Shown piece after piece: positions 46,844 to 55,310 of a stretch of 64,000 bases of DNA. Each line of letters opens with the position of its first letter. The stretch's first letter is position 1. A program made the position numbers and the translations under genes. The notes beneath the pieces were generated by a model, which saw only the letters and a program-made list of their open reading frames with translations, was not told where the DNA came from and did not search any database. The DNA lies in contig CM056376.1 in the NCBI GenBank assembly GCA_029718625.1, positions 94,097,945 to 94,161,944 on the forward strand, read 5' to 3'. The DNA comes from Synaphobranchus kaupii (taxonomy: Eukaryota > Chordata > Actinopteri > Anguilliformes > Synaphobranchidae).

Positions 46844-46849
46844 TTTATT
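46844..46849 (-). terminator. Polyadenylation signal AATAAA of element 2
   Basis: AATAAA on the minus strand in the context CTTAATAAAGTTCC, near the end of the 3' LTR. Cleavage 15-25 nt later would leave a U5 of only about 45 bp and an R of more than 1 kb. The same hexamer is in the 5' LTR at 52592-52597. Confidence 0.6.
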
Positions 46850-46930
46850 AAGCGTTGGGGTGGTCCCAAAGCTGTACACGGGAGCAAAACAGGTTAGTTA
46901 GTTAACACAGGATAGCGTCCAACTGAGGAC

Positions 46931-47507
46931 TGCTCCAAGCCGGAGCTGGACTTGAAGAAACACGGAACTGTTCCAAGCCGGAACTGGACTTGAACGGAGG
47001 TGTCTAAAACACCGGAACTGGACTGGAACTGGACTGGAACTGGACTGGAAACTGGATCGGAACTGGACTGGTAACTGGACCGGAAGGTCCACTCAGGAAA
47101 CGGGAACGGCACGGAACTTGTTCCAAGCCGGAACTGGACTTGAACGGAGGTGTATAAAACACCGGAACTGGACTGGAACTGGACTGGGAACTGGACTGGA
47201 AACTGGACCGGGAGGTCCACTCAGGAAACGGGAACGGCACGGAACTTGTTCCAAGCCGGAACTGGACTTGAACGGAGGTGTATGAAACACCGGACCTGGA
47301 CTGGAACTGGACTGGAAACTGGACCGGAAGGTCCACTCAGGAACACAGGGGACGGCACGGAACTTGTTCCAAGCCGGAACTGGACTTGAACGGAGGTGTC
47401 TAAAACACCGGAACTGGACTGGAGCTGGACTGGAAACTGGACTGGAGCTGGACAGGAAACTGGATCGGGACTGGGCTGGAACAGGACTGGAAACTGGACC
47501 GGGTAGC
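46931..47507 (-). repeat. Nested tandem repeats inside the element 2 LTR
   Basis: Units of 118-150 bp, marked by TTCCAAGCCG at 46971, 47121, 47249 and 47367, each contain the segment ACTTGAACGGAGGTGT and a variable number of 12-bp CTGGAACTGGA-type repeats. An identical block is in the other LTR at 52679-53255. On the transcript strand the short repeat reads CCAGTTCCAGTC. Open frames here rich in SSPVPVQF reflect the repeat and not a protein. Confidence 0.9.
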
Positions 47508-48178
47508 TTGAGTAACCGGGCAGAAAGCAGAGGTTAAAGGCAGGGTGTTGTGACAGGACTGTAGCTGGTGAATGCACCGCCGAGTTGGAAGGTGCGGCGT
47601 AGCTCGGGCAATACTGGCGTAAGCCGGCTGGCATGCAGAGGTCCTGGTACCGCAACACGAGTACGGGAGGTACGTAACACGGGGAGGACAAACACAGCTG
47701 CGGGAAGACTGGAACTGCGGCGTCTGGAGGTGTTGAAGGGAAACAGGTAAATGCATGCAGCAGCGAAAGTTTAGCAGAGATAGCTACCAGTCAGGAAACC
47801 AGGCGAACAGGTATGAACCAGCAGGCTCACAAACACTGGACCAGAAACGGGATACGAAACAAACACGGTAGGTTAGTCAACGAACTGGCGCTGAATAGCA
47901 GCCAGCCAGGGGTTTAAATGGTGCAGGAAGTGAAGGAGAAAACGAGAAACAGGTGTGATGTTAAATCAGGAGTGATTGCCGAAGCACAGCAGTGAGGAAT
48001 GTGAGTAACGAGAGGGGCGAGTGATAGGCGGAAGCTAAAGTGGAAAATGAAACCAAAAGTACCCGAGGGAGACGCCCAGTCCACAGCCAGGAGGGAAACA
48101 CGGACAAGGGATCCAACATGACACGGAAGGAAACAAGGAAAACATGGAAAACGGACAGGACGGGAACGGAACGTTACA

Positions 48179-48190
48179 GTACCCCCCCCT
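48179..48190 (-). other. Polypurine tract of element 2
   Basis: On the minus strand AGGGGGGGGTAC lies directly before the 3' LTR start, TGTAACG. Its first base is also the last base of the pol TGA stop (48192-48190), so there is no 3' untranslated gap between pol and the plus-strand primer. Confidence 0.85.
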
Positions 48191-51100
48191 CAATGTACGC
48201 CACCTGGCGTACCCGGAGGCCTGGTCTTGTCAGGGAACTGTTCGTGGAAGTCTTGGATTACTGAATGGTCCAAGATCAGGCTCTTGTGGAGCCACGACCT
48301 CTCCTCAGGACCGTACCCCTCCCAGTCGACGAGGTATTGGAAACCCCGGCCCCTGCGGCGGATATCAATAACACGGTTCACCGTGTAGGCCGGGGCGTTG
48401 TCAACAACTCGGACGGGAGGAGGCGGGATGGTAGGGGTACTGAGGGGGCTGGAGGAGACAGGCTTAACCTGGGACACATGAAACACAGGGTAAACTTTGA
48501 GGGAGGCGGGGAGGGAAAGTTTAACAGACACCGGGTTAACTAGACAAATGATGGGGAAGGGACCAATAAAACGGGGCTGAAGCTTTCTGGATGAAGAGGG
48601 AAGGGAGATGTTTGCAGTGGAGAGCCAGACCTGCTGACCGGCCCTATACTGTGGGGCTGCGGTCCTGTGAAGGTCCGCCAGACGTTGGGAGCGGGAATTG
48701 GCGTGAAGGAGTGCGGTGCGTGTGAGTCTCCAAATGTTTTTACAACGAAGGACATGGGCCCTAACAGAGGGGACAGCTATCTCGGCCTCCTGGGTCGACA
48801 GAAGAGGGGGTTGATAGCCTAAAGCACACTCAAACGGGGATAGGCCAGTAGAGGCACTTTTAAGGGAGTTATGTGCGTACTCGACCCAGGGGAGAAAACG
48901 GCTCCAAGAGGCGGGATTGCGCACTGTAACGCACCGCAGGGCGGCCCCCAGGTCCTGGTTCGCCCTCTCTGCCTGACCATTAGACTGGGGATGGAAACCC
49001 GAGGAAAGACTAGGAGAGGCACCCAGGGCTGCACAGAACGCCCTCCAAACTCGGGAGGAGAACTGGGGCCCACGGTCTGACACGATGTCAGAGGGGATCC
49101 CGTGCAGCCTGACCACGTGTAGCACCAAGAGCTCAGCGGTTTCAAGGGCGGACGGGAGCTTGGGGAGGGGAACAAAGTGAACCGCCTTGGAGAACCGGTC
49201 CACTATTGTCAGAATGACGGTGTTACCTTCTGACAACGGCAGACCGGTTACGAAGTCCACACCAATGTGACTCCAAGGACGGCCAGGGACGGGGAGGGAA
49301 AGGAGAAGACCGGAGGGAGGCTGGTGGGAAGCCTTGCTCCTGGCGCACACCGAGCAGGCCAGGACGAAGGCACGGGTATCCCCTTTAAGGGTAGGCCACC
49401 AGAAACTCCTCCTGACGAGGGCGATAGTTCTGGCGACACCTGGGTGACATGCCAGGCACGAGGCGTGACATTCGAGGACCTGGGAGCGGACGGAATCGGG
49501 GACAAAAAGACAGGAGTTAGGGTTATTGCGGGGGTCCGGTTGGGAAGTCTGGGCGGCCTTCACAATGCCCTCAATCTCCCAGGAGACCGCAGCCACCACA
49601 CAGGAGGCCGGCAAAATGGGCTCCGGATCAGCAGGACTGGAGGGAGGGGAAAAAATGCGGGACAGGGCATCTGCTTTAATATTACGGGAACCAGGGCGGA
49701 AAGAAACAGAGAAATTAAAGCGTGCAAAAAATAACGACCATCTAGCCTGACGAGAATTGAGCCTCTTGGCAGATCTTAAATAAATGAGGTTTTGATGGTC
49801 GGTAAAAACAAGAAAAGGGGTACCTGCCCCCTCCAGCCAGTGGCGCCACTCCTCAAGAGCCAGTTTTATCGCCAGCAGTTCCCGATCCCCGACATCGTAG
49901 TTCCTCTCGGCGGAGGACAGCCTCCGGGAGAAGAATGCGCAGGGATGGAGCTTGCTATCAGAGGCGGACCGTTGAGACAGAATGGCCCCCACGCCGGTGT
50001 CGGAGGCATCCACCTCAACGACAAACTGCCGAGAAGTGTCAGGGTGAAGGAGGATAGGTGCTGAGGAAAACCGAGCCTTGAGTAGCTCGAAAGCTCGCTG
50101 GGCATCGGAATTCCAACAGTAAGGCAGGGCAACGGAAGTGAGTTTAGTCAGGGGAGCAGCAATGGAACTGTAATTGCGAATAAAGCGGCGGTAGAAATTT
50201 GCAAACCCCAGGAACTGTTGAAGGTGCTTGCGGGAGGTGGGTTGGGGCCATTCTGTCACCGCCTTGATTTTCACAGGGTCCGCCCGGATACTGCCCTCCT
50301 CGATAATGAAGCCGAGGAACGGGACCGTGGAAGCGTGGAAGGAACATTTCTCAGCCTTAACAAACAGCTGATTCTCCAACAGCCGCTGGAGAACCTCTCG
50401 AACGTGACGGACATGCTCCTGCGGGGATTGAGAAAAAATTAAAATATCATCGATATAAACAAAAACGCTCCTCCCTAGGAGGTCCCGCAGGACGTCGTTC
50501 ACCATGCTCTGGAAGACTGCTGGGGCGTTAGTAAGGCCGAAAGGGACCACCAGGTATTCGTAGTGGCCCAACGGGGTATTAAAAGCAGTCTTCCACTCGT
50601 CCCCCTCACGGATACGCACCAAGTGATACGCATTCCGGAGGTCGAGCTTGGTGAACGTCACAGCTGGAGAGAGGGCTTCAAAGGCGGTGTTAATGAGGGG
50701 AAGAGGGTATTTGTTACGGATGGTGACCTGGTTGAGGCCCCGGTAGTCGATGCAGGGTCGCAGGGAGCCATCCTTCTTCCCAACGAAGAAGAACCCTGCA
50801 CCGACTGGGGATGAAGAGGGACGGATAATACCCGAAGCGAGGGAGTCGTGGATGTATTCCTCCATGGCTAGTTTCTCCGGTCCAGACAGACTGTAGAGGC
50901 GTCCCGATGGCAGTTTAGCTCCAGCCAGTAGGTCAATGGCGCAGTCATACGGCCTGTGAGGAGGTAAGGACAGAGCACGTGATTTAGAAAATACTTGCGC
51001 GAGGTCGTGATACTCGCTGGGAACATTCGTTAAATCCGGTATAGGTTGCATGGAACAGGGTTTACTGGGCCCCGGAGGGGGTAGTGCAGAACGGAGACAG

Positions 51101-51588
51101 CTGGCTAGACAGTGGGCACTCCACGCCAGGATGCGACCGGCTTTCCAGTCAATATGGGGATTGTGGAGGCGAAGCCAGGTCTGACCTAAAATCAGAGCAG
51201 ATTGTTGGGAGTTAATCAGTAATAGCTGAAGGGACTCCCGATGATTGCCAGATAGAATTAACTGGATAGGAACGGTGGAGTGGGTAACTAACCCCAAACT
51301 CCTACCGTCCAGAGCTAGAGCTGAAATGGGTGAAGTGAGACGTTCCGTGGGAATGCCGGCCCTCCTGGCGAAGGTGATATCCATGAAGCTGGCGTCAGCT
51401 CCGGAGTCAATTAGGGCCGAAGAAGATAGGGTCTTGTCCTTCCAAAGGAGAGTAGCCTTGAACATGAGGCGGTCCTGGGCAGCATGGTTGGGGACGATGG
51501 GGCTCGTCAGTACGCCCAGTCTTACTGGCGAGCCCCTTCTTTTGGGCGAATGGGACAGGAGGCGATCTGATGGCCAGGCTTGCCGCAA
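48190..51588 (-). CDS. Pol polyprotein of element 2 (protease-RT-RNase H-integrase-chromodomain)
   Basis: The 1132-codon open frame encodes the enzymes that copy the element's RNA into DNA and insert it. Landmarks by residue: aspartic protease DSGA at 61-64; reverse transcriptase with FVYIDD catalytic aspartates near 380-381; RNase H from about 520, with VEVDAS and TDHQN; integrase zinc finger with H708/H715 and C745/C748; integrase catalytic triad D778, D838 and E874, where the last two are 35 residues apart; a GPF motif near 1009; and a chromodomain at 1068-1115 keeping aromatic residues Y1068, W1089 and Y1092. The frame has no natural ATG at its start. Its first codons overlap the gag zinc knuckle, so translation should enter by -1 frameshifting at 51540-51546. 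The chromodomain probably steers insertion to marked chromatin. Nothing in the frame looks broken. Confidence 0.95.
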   Translation of the reverse strand: MRQAWPSDRLLSHSPKRRGSPVRLGVLTSPIVPNHAAQDRLMFKATLLWKDKTLSSSALIDSGADASFMDITFARRAGIPTERLTSPISALALDGRSLGLVTHSTVPIQLILSGNHRESLQLLLINSQQSALILGQTWLRLHNPHIDWKAGRILAWSAHCLASCLRSALPPPGPSKPCSMQPIPDLTNVPSEYHDLAQVFSKSRALSLPPHRPYDCAIDLLAGAKLPSGRLYSLSGPEKLAMEEYIHDSLASGIIRPSSSPVGAGFFFVGKKDGSLRPCIDYRGLNQVTIRNKYPLPLINTAFEALSPAVTFTKLDLRNAYHLVRIREGDEWKTAFNTPLGHYEYLVVPFGLTNAPAVFQSMVNDVLRDLLGRSVFVYIDDILIFSQSPQEHVRHVREVLQRLLENQLFVKAEKCSFHASTVPFLGFIIEEGSIRADPVKIKAVTEWPQPTSRKHLQQFLGFANFYRRFIRNYSSIAAPLTKLTSVALPYCWNSDAQRAFELLKARFSSAPILLHPDTSRQFVVEVDASDTGVGAILSQRSASDSKLHPCAFFSRRLSSAERNYDVGDRELLAIKLALEEWRHWLEGAGTPFLVFTDHQNLIYLRSAKRLNSRQARWSLFFARFNFSVSFRPGSRNIKADALSRIFSPPSSPADPEPILPASCVVAAVSWEIEGIVKAAQTSQPDPRNNPNSCLFVPDSVRSQVLECHASCLACHPGVARTIALVRRSFWWPTLKGDTRAFVLACSVCARSKASHQPPSGLLLSLPVPGRPWSHIGVDFVTGLPLSEGNTVILTIVDRFSKAVHFVPLPKLPSALETAELLVLHVVRLHGIPSDIVSDRGPQFSSRVWRAFCAALGASPSLSSGFHPQSNGQAERANQDLGAALRCVTVRNPASWSRFLPWVEYAHNSLKSASTGLSPFECALGYQPPLLSTQEAEIAVPSVRAHVLRCKNIWRLTRTALLHANSRSQRLADLHRTAAPQYRAGQQVWLSTANISLPSSSRKLQPRFIGPFPIICLVNPVSVKLSLPASLKVYPVFHVSQVKPVSSSPLSTPTIPPPPVRVVDNAPAYTVNRVIDIRRRGRGFQYLVDWEGYGPEERSWLHKSLILDHSVIQDFHEQFPDKTRPPGTPGGVH
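51499..51546 (-). promoter_or_regulatory. Predicted -1 ribosomal frameshift signal of element 2
   Basis: The heptamer CCCAAAA (51546-51540) lies in the gag frame as C-CCA-AAA, five codons before the gag TAA (51524-51522). Pol is in the -1 frame and open through it. Three bases later GGGGCTCG pairs perfectly with CGAGCCCC 22 nt downstream, and CCAG with CTGG inside the loop can extend the stem. The pattern fits the X-XXY-YYZ slippery-site rule with a downstream stem. Confidence 0.75.
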
Positions 51589-52505
51589 TAGAAACAGGAT
51601 CTGGTGCGCTGACGGCGCTGACGCTCCTCGGGATTGACCGCAACTCTGCCCAGTTGCATGGGCTCTTCCTCGGACCCGCCCGTAGGCGCCCGAGATCCAG
51701 TGATGGAGTGTGAATGAACATTAGAGACGACGGAGGGCGAATGACGCCCGGAACTTCCTCCCCGCTCCCGGGCCCGGATGCGGGAGACGATTATCGATGG
51801 CTATAGCGAGGCTGATGAGGCTATTAAGGGAGTTGGATTCCTCCCGAGTGGCAAGCTGGTCCTTGAGTTCCTCGCTGAGAGCTTGGCGGAAAGCCCCCTG
51901 GAGGGAGGCGTCATTCCATCCTGACTCCCGCGGCGAGGGTACGAAACTGAATGGCCATTTCTGCGACACTGCGGTTGCCTTGGCGAACTTGAAGCAGACG
52001 CTGGGTAGCGTCACGTCCACAGGTCGGGTGTTCAAACACACGTCGCATCTCTGCCGTAAAGGCTGCGAAGTTGCTGCATAACGGAGCCTGGCTGTCCCAG
52101 ATGGATGTAGCCCACTCCAGGGCGCTCCCTCCCAGGCTGCTCATAATGAACGCGATCTTGCTGGAGTCAGAGGCGAAGGAGGAGGGCTGCATCCGAAACA
52201 CTATGTCACATTTAAGTAGAAATTCACGACATCTCCCCAACCCCCCGCGATATAACTCGGGGTGTTGTACACGGGGCTCACGGCTGGAAGTGGGAGCCGG
52301 TGCCTCCGGATGGGGGTTCGGGAGAGGAAGGAGTAGGGTTGGCTGGAATCCGTAGTAGCGGTTGGTGGAGCGAAAGTTGGGATACTTGCTCCGTGATGCC
52401 CCTAACTACTTCCAGCACATCATCCAAACGGCGACCCTGTTGGTCGCTGATCGCAGTTTGGCAGGAGAAGGCGTGGCGAATCTGTTCCAGATCGGCTGGG
52501 TCCAT
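51522..52505 (-). pseudogene. gag of element 2, three single-base frameshifts
   Basis: The structural Gag protein of the element. The ATG at 52505 comes eight bases after the primer-binding site and opens with MDPADLEQIR, typical of fish gypsy Gag. A capsid-type region (for example SSLGGSALEWA) is at about 52000-52240, and a CCHC knuckle, [14 protein letters not shown], is at 51555-51596. The frame changes near 52281, 51927 and 51783, each time by one extra base. Two of these lie in GGG or CCC runs. The three shifts cancel, so the first and last parts are in the same frame. It may be truly broken or may reflect base-calling errors; the intact pol and matching LTRs make errors plausible. Confidence 0.85.
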
Positions 52506-52512
52506 ATTGTGG

Positions 52513-52523
52513 GCCAGTTCGTT
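52513..52523 (-). other. Primer-binding site of element 2 (self-priming type)
   Basis: On the minus strand AACGAACTGGC begins one base (G) after the 5' LTR end. It is the exact reverse complement of GCCAGTTCGTT at 53637-53627 in the same LTR, with pairing limited to 11 bp. It has no leading TGG as a tRNA-primed site would. Confidence 0.78.
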
Positions 52524-53626
52524 CTGTTACGATCCTGATACGGGACGAACCCAAGTGCAACGACCAGGAGACAGATTACAGAAAGTGGAACTTTATTAAG
52601 CGTTGGGGTGGTCCCAAAGCTGTACACGGGAGCAAAACAGGTTAGTTAGTTAACACAGGATAGCGTCCAACTGAGGACTGCTCCAAGCCGGAGCTGGACT
52701 TGAAGAAACACGGAACTGTTCCAAGCCGGAACTGGACTTGAACGGAGGTGTCTAAAACACCGGAACTGGACTGGAACTGGACTGGAACTGGACTGGAAAC
52801 TGGATCGGAACTGGACTGGTAACTGGACCGGAAGGTCCACTCAGGAAACGGGAACGGCACGGAACTTGTTCCAAGCCGGAACTGGACTTGAACGGAGGTG
52901 TATAAAACACCGGAACTGGACTGGAACTGGACTGGGAACTGGACTGGAAACTGGACCGGGAGGTCCACTCAGGAAACGGGAACGGCACGGAACTTGTTCC
53001 AAGCCGGAACTGGACTTGAACGGAGGTGTATGAAACACCGGACCTGGACTGGAACTGGACTGGAAACTGGACCGGAAGGTCCACTCAGGAACACAGGGGA
53101 CGGCACGGAACTTGTTCCAAGCCGGAACTGGACTTGAACGGAGGTGTCTAAAACACCGGAACTGGACTGGAGCTGGACTGGAAACTGGACTGGAGCTGGA
53201 CAGGAAACTGGATCGGGACTGGGCTGGAACAGGACTGGAAACTGGACCGGGTAGCTTGAGTAACCGGGCAGAAAGCAGAGGTTAAAGGCAGGGTGTTGTG
53301 ACAGGACTGTAGCTGGTGAATGCACCGCCGAGTTGGAAGGTGCGGCGTAGCTCGGGCAATACTGGCGTAAGCCGGCTGGCATGCAGAGGTCCTGGTACCG
53401 CAACACGAGTACGGGAGGTACGTAACACGGGGAGGACAAACACAGCTGCGGGAAGACTGGAACTGCGGCGTCTGGAGGTGTTGAAGGGAAACAGGTAAAT
53501 GCATGCAGCAGCGAAAGTTTAGCAGAGATAGCTACCAGTCAGGAAACCAGGCGAACAGGTATGAACCAGCAGGCTCACAAACACTGGACCAGAAACGGGA
53601 TACGAAACAAACACGGTAGGTTAGTC

Positions 53627-53637
53627 AACGAACTGGC
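53627..53637 (-). other. Predicted self-primer at the transcript 5' end, element 2
   Basis: GCCAGTTCGTT on the minus strand, whose first base lies 29 nt downstream of the TTTAAA box. It is fully complementary to the primer-binding site 52513-52523. The copy in the 3' LTR is at 47879-47889. Confidence 0.75.
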
Positions 53638-53660
53638 GCTGAATAGCAGCCAGCCAGGGG

Positions 53661-53666
53661 TTTAAA
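53661..53666 (-). promoter_or_regulatory. TATA-like box of the element 2 LTR promoter
   Basis: TTTAAA within CCATTTAAACCCC on the minus strand. It is 29 nt upstream of the self-primer, so the predicted start site and the primer coincide. The copy in the 3' LTR is at 47913-47918. Confidence 0.65.
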
Positions 53667-53926
53667 TGGTGCAGGAAGTGAAGGAGAAAACGAGAAACAG
53701 GTGTGATGTTAAATCAGGAGTGATTGCCGAAGCACAGCAGTGAGGAATGTGAGTAACGAGAGGGGCGAGTGATAGGCGGAAGCTAAAGTGGAAAATGAAA
53801 CCAAAAGTACCCGAGGGAGACGCCCAGTCCACAGCCAGGAGGGAAACACGGACAAGGGATCCAACATGACACGGAAGGAAACAAGGAAAACATGGAAAAC
53901 GGACAGGACGGGAACGGAACGTTACA

Positions 53927-53931
53927 AGTTC
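53927..53931. repeat. Target-site duplication AGTTC, right copy
   Basis: AGTTC directly after the LTR end TTACA matches 46772-46776. Confidence 0.92.
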
Positions 53932-54936
53932 AGCCTTTACTGATCATTTAAATCTGGCGGCCCATTGATTTTGTGGGATGAATTTTAAAGCAGCAGGGCA
54001 TGTAACTGGTAGCAGTTGCTATCTTGTCATCTAGTAAATTTAGTTAGGTTAGTAACTCACACCAACCTTGCCACTGACTTGCGTTTAGTGACACTGCTGT
54101 CCAGCTAACAAAGTGTTGTAACTGGCCCAAGTCACACATTTATCTTCTCCTTCCCTTTTGTCCTTTTGCCTCATTAAAAACTAGTTTCACTTCCATCCAT
54201 GCTCATGGACACAGTGTACTTGTGACCATATATTTATGTGCACCATGTGAACTAATATTGTAACAGTGTGACATGACTCAAAGGGAACAGTCAACTGCCA
54301 CCACCTCAGCAACACTGGCATCATATATGATCCTAGATGATCCTATTTGCTGTACAGGATGCCATGTTCACAACAGTTTCCATGGATAATTATCTATATC
54401 GCAAACTGTCCAGAATTATTACAAACTGTATATGCACGAACAAATAATGCTCTCTGGATAAAAATATCTTTGGAATAAAAATGTTGAATACTAAGGTATC
54501 ATTCAAATAAGACTGATAAGGATGGATGGATGAATTATTAGCAATTTGAAGCCACAAACATATCCCTTAATGTAATTGAATGAACACATTCAGCCACAAG
54601 GTAGAAAGAAGGGGCTGTGAAGCACAATAAGCTTTTAGGTATGATGCGTCATATCACTGGGTAAAAGACCTTGTGGCTGGATGAAGAGAACTGGAGGGTG
54701 AAAGATAGACTGTGGCACAGTTTGAACTAGGGGTTGGAAAGGGCGTGTGGGACCCAGGTCGGAAAATCCCTAAACAATGGGTATATCAACACATCGTAGC
54801 CTACCTCCTTTCTCATTAAAACTGTAATTATGTTGTAAGTAGTCTCATTCGAGACTAACCAGTGAGGCGTTACATGTATAGTATAGTAATGAATTGTGAA
54901 GTTTTTTTCTTTTGTTTTTCAGCGGGGATGTCATTG

Positions 54937-54963
54937 CCCCCCCCCCCCCCCCCCCCCCCCCCC
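54937..54963. repeat. Poly(C) tract, 27 bases
   Basis: The longest homopolymer in the window, 27 uninterrupted C. Confidence 0.92.
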
Positions 54964-55253
54964 ACAGCATGAAATAATAATACAGTCCTTTATTAAGCTT
55001 GTTGGCCACTTAGAAAGCCTAAGTCATGGTAGATGGCAAGCACAAAAGCAATTCCAGGGAAAGGTGTTTCTGTTGTTGAAAGTGAGATGGTAATGGTGCA
55101 AACCGACCTTGCATTTTGGATAAATTGATGTTTTTTGTATGTTATTGGATGGTTTTTACATTGATTTTTATATAAATGAGGGGAGTATTTAGCAATTTGT
55201 CAGCATTGCCAGAATTGTTGAAACAAGAACACAAAGTCCAAAATTGAACATTA

Positions 55254-55310
55254 TAAGCAAATATGATTTTTCATATTTGCTTAAAAAGATAGAGAATAAA
55301 TGTTCTCTAT
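55254..55310. other. Two adjacent AT-rich hairpins
   Basis: A 13-bp stem (TAAGCAAATATGA with its complement, 55254-55266 and 55271-55283) has a TTTT loop. Five bases later an 8-bp stem, ATAGAGAA with TTCTCTAT, has a six-base loop. No known function. Confidence 0.6.

Larger units (their letters stand above)
46777..48178 (-). repeat. 3' LTR of element 2 (1402 bp)
   Basis: On the minus strand it begins TGTAACG and ends CGTAACA. U3 is about 289 bp (48178-47890) by the predicted start site. The rest is R plus U5 and includes the tandem repeat block 46931-47507. It appears identical to 52525-53926. Confidence 0.95.
46777..53926 (-). mobile_element. Young Ty3/gypsy chromovirus retrotransposon (Tf1/sushi type), element 2
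   Basis: A complete 7150-bp minus-strand LTR retrotransposon with a 5-bp target duplication. In its own direction the order is 5' LTR (53926-52525), primer-binding site, gag, -1 frameshift signal, pol with a terminal chromodomain, polypurine tract and 3' LTR (48178-46777). I found no difference between the two 1402-bp LTRs on reading them side by side, which points to a very recent insertion. Pol is a single open frame with all catalytic motifs. Gag starts and ends in the same frame but has three single-base frameshifts between, so either the copy is gag-defective or these are sequence errors. Confidence 0.97.
52525..53926 (-). repeat. 5' LTR of element 2 (1402 bp)
   Basis: Same length and, as far as I can read, same sequence as 46777-48178, offset by 5748. 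It supplies the promoter and the 5' end of the transcript. The predicted leader from the start site to the gag ATG is about 1.13 kb and contains the tandem repeat block 52679-53255. Confidence 0.95.

Noticed and set aside
47221..47691. 156-codon frame with SSPVPVQF repeats in the LTR, duplicated at 52969-53439
   Set aside because: It lies in the LTR tandem repeats of element 2 and not in the coding interior. Duplication of the frame follows from the LTR duplication.
52505..52524. A tRNA primer-binding site reading TGGCCCACAA
   Set aside because: TGG occurs nine bases after the LTR and not at its edge, I know no tRNA ending in TTGTGGGCCA, and the self-complementary 11-mer explains the position better.
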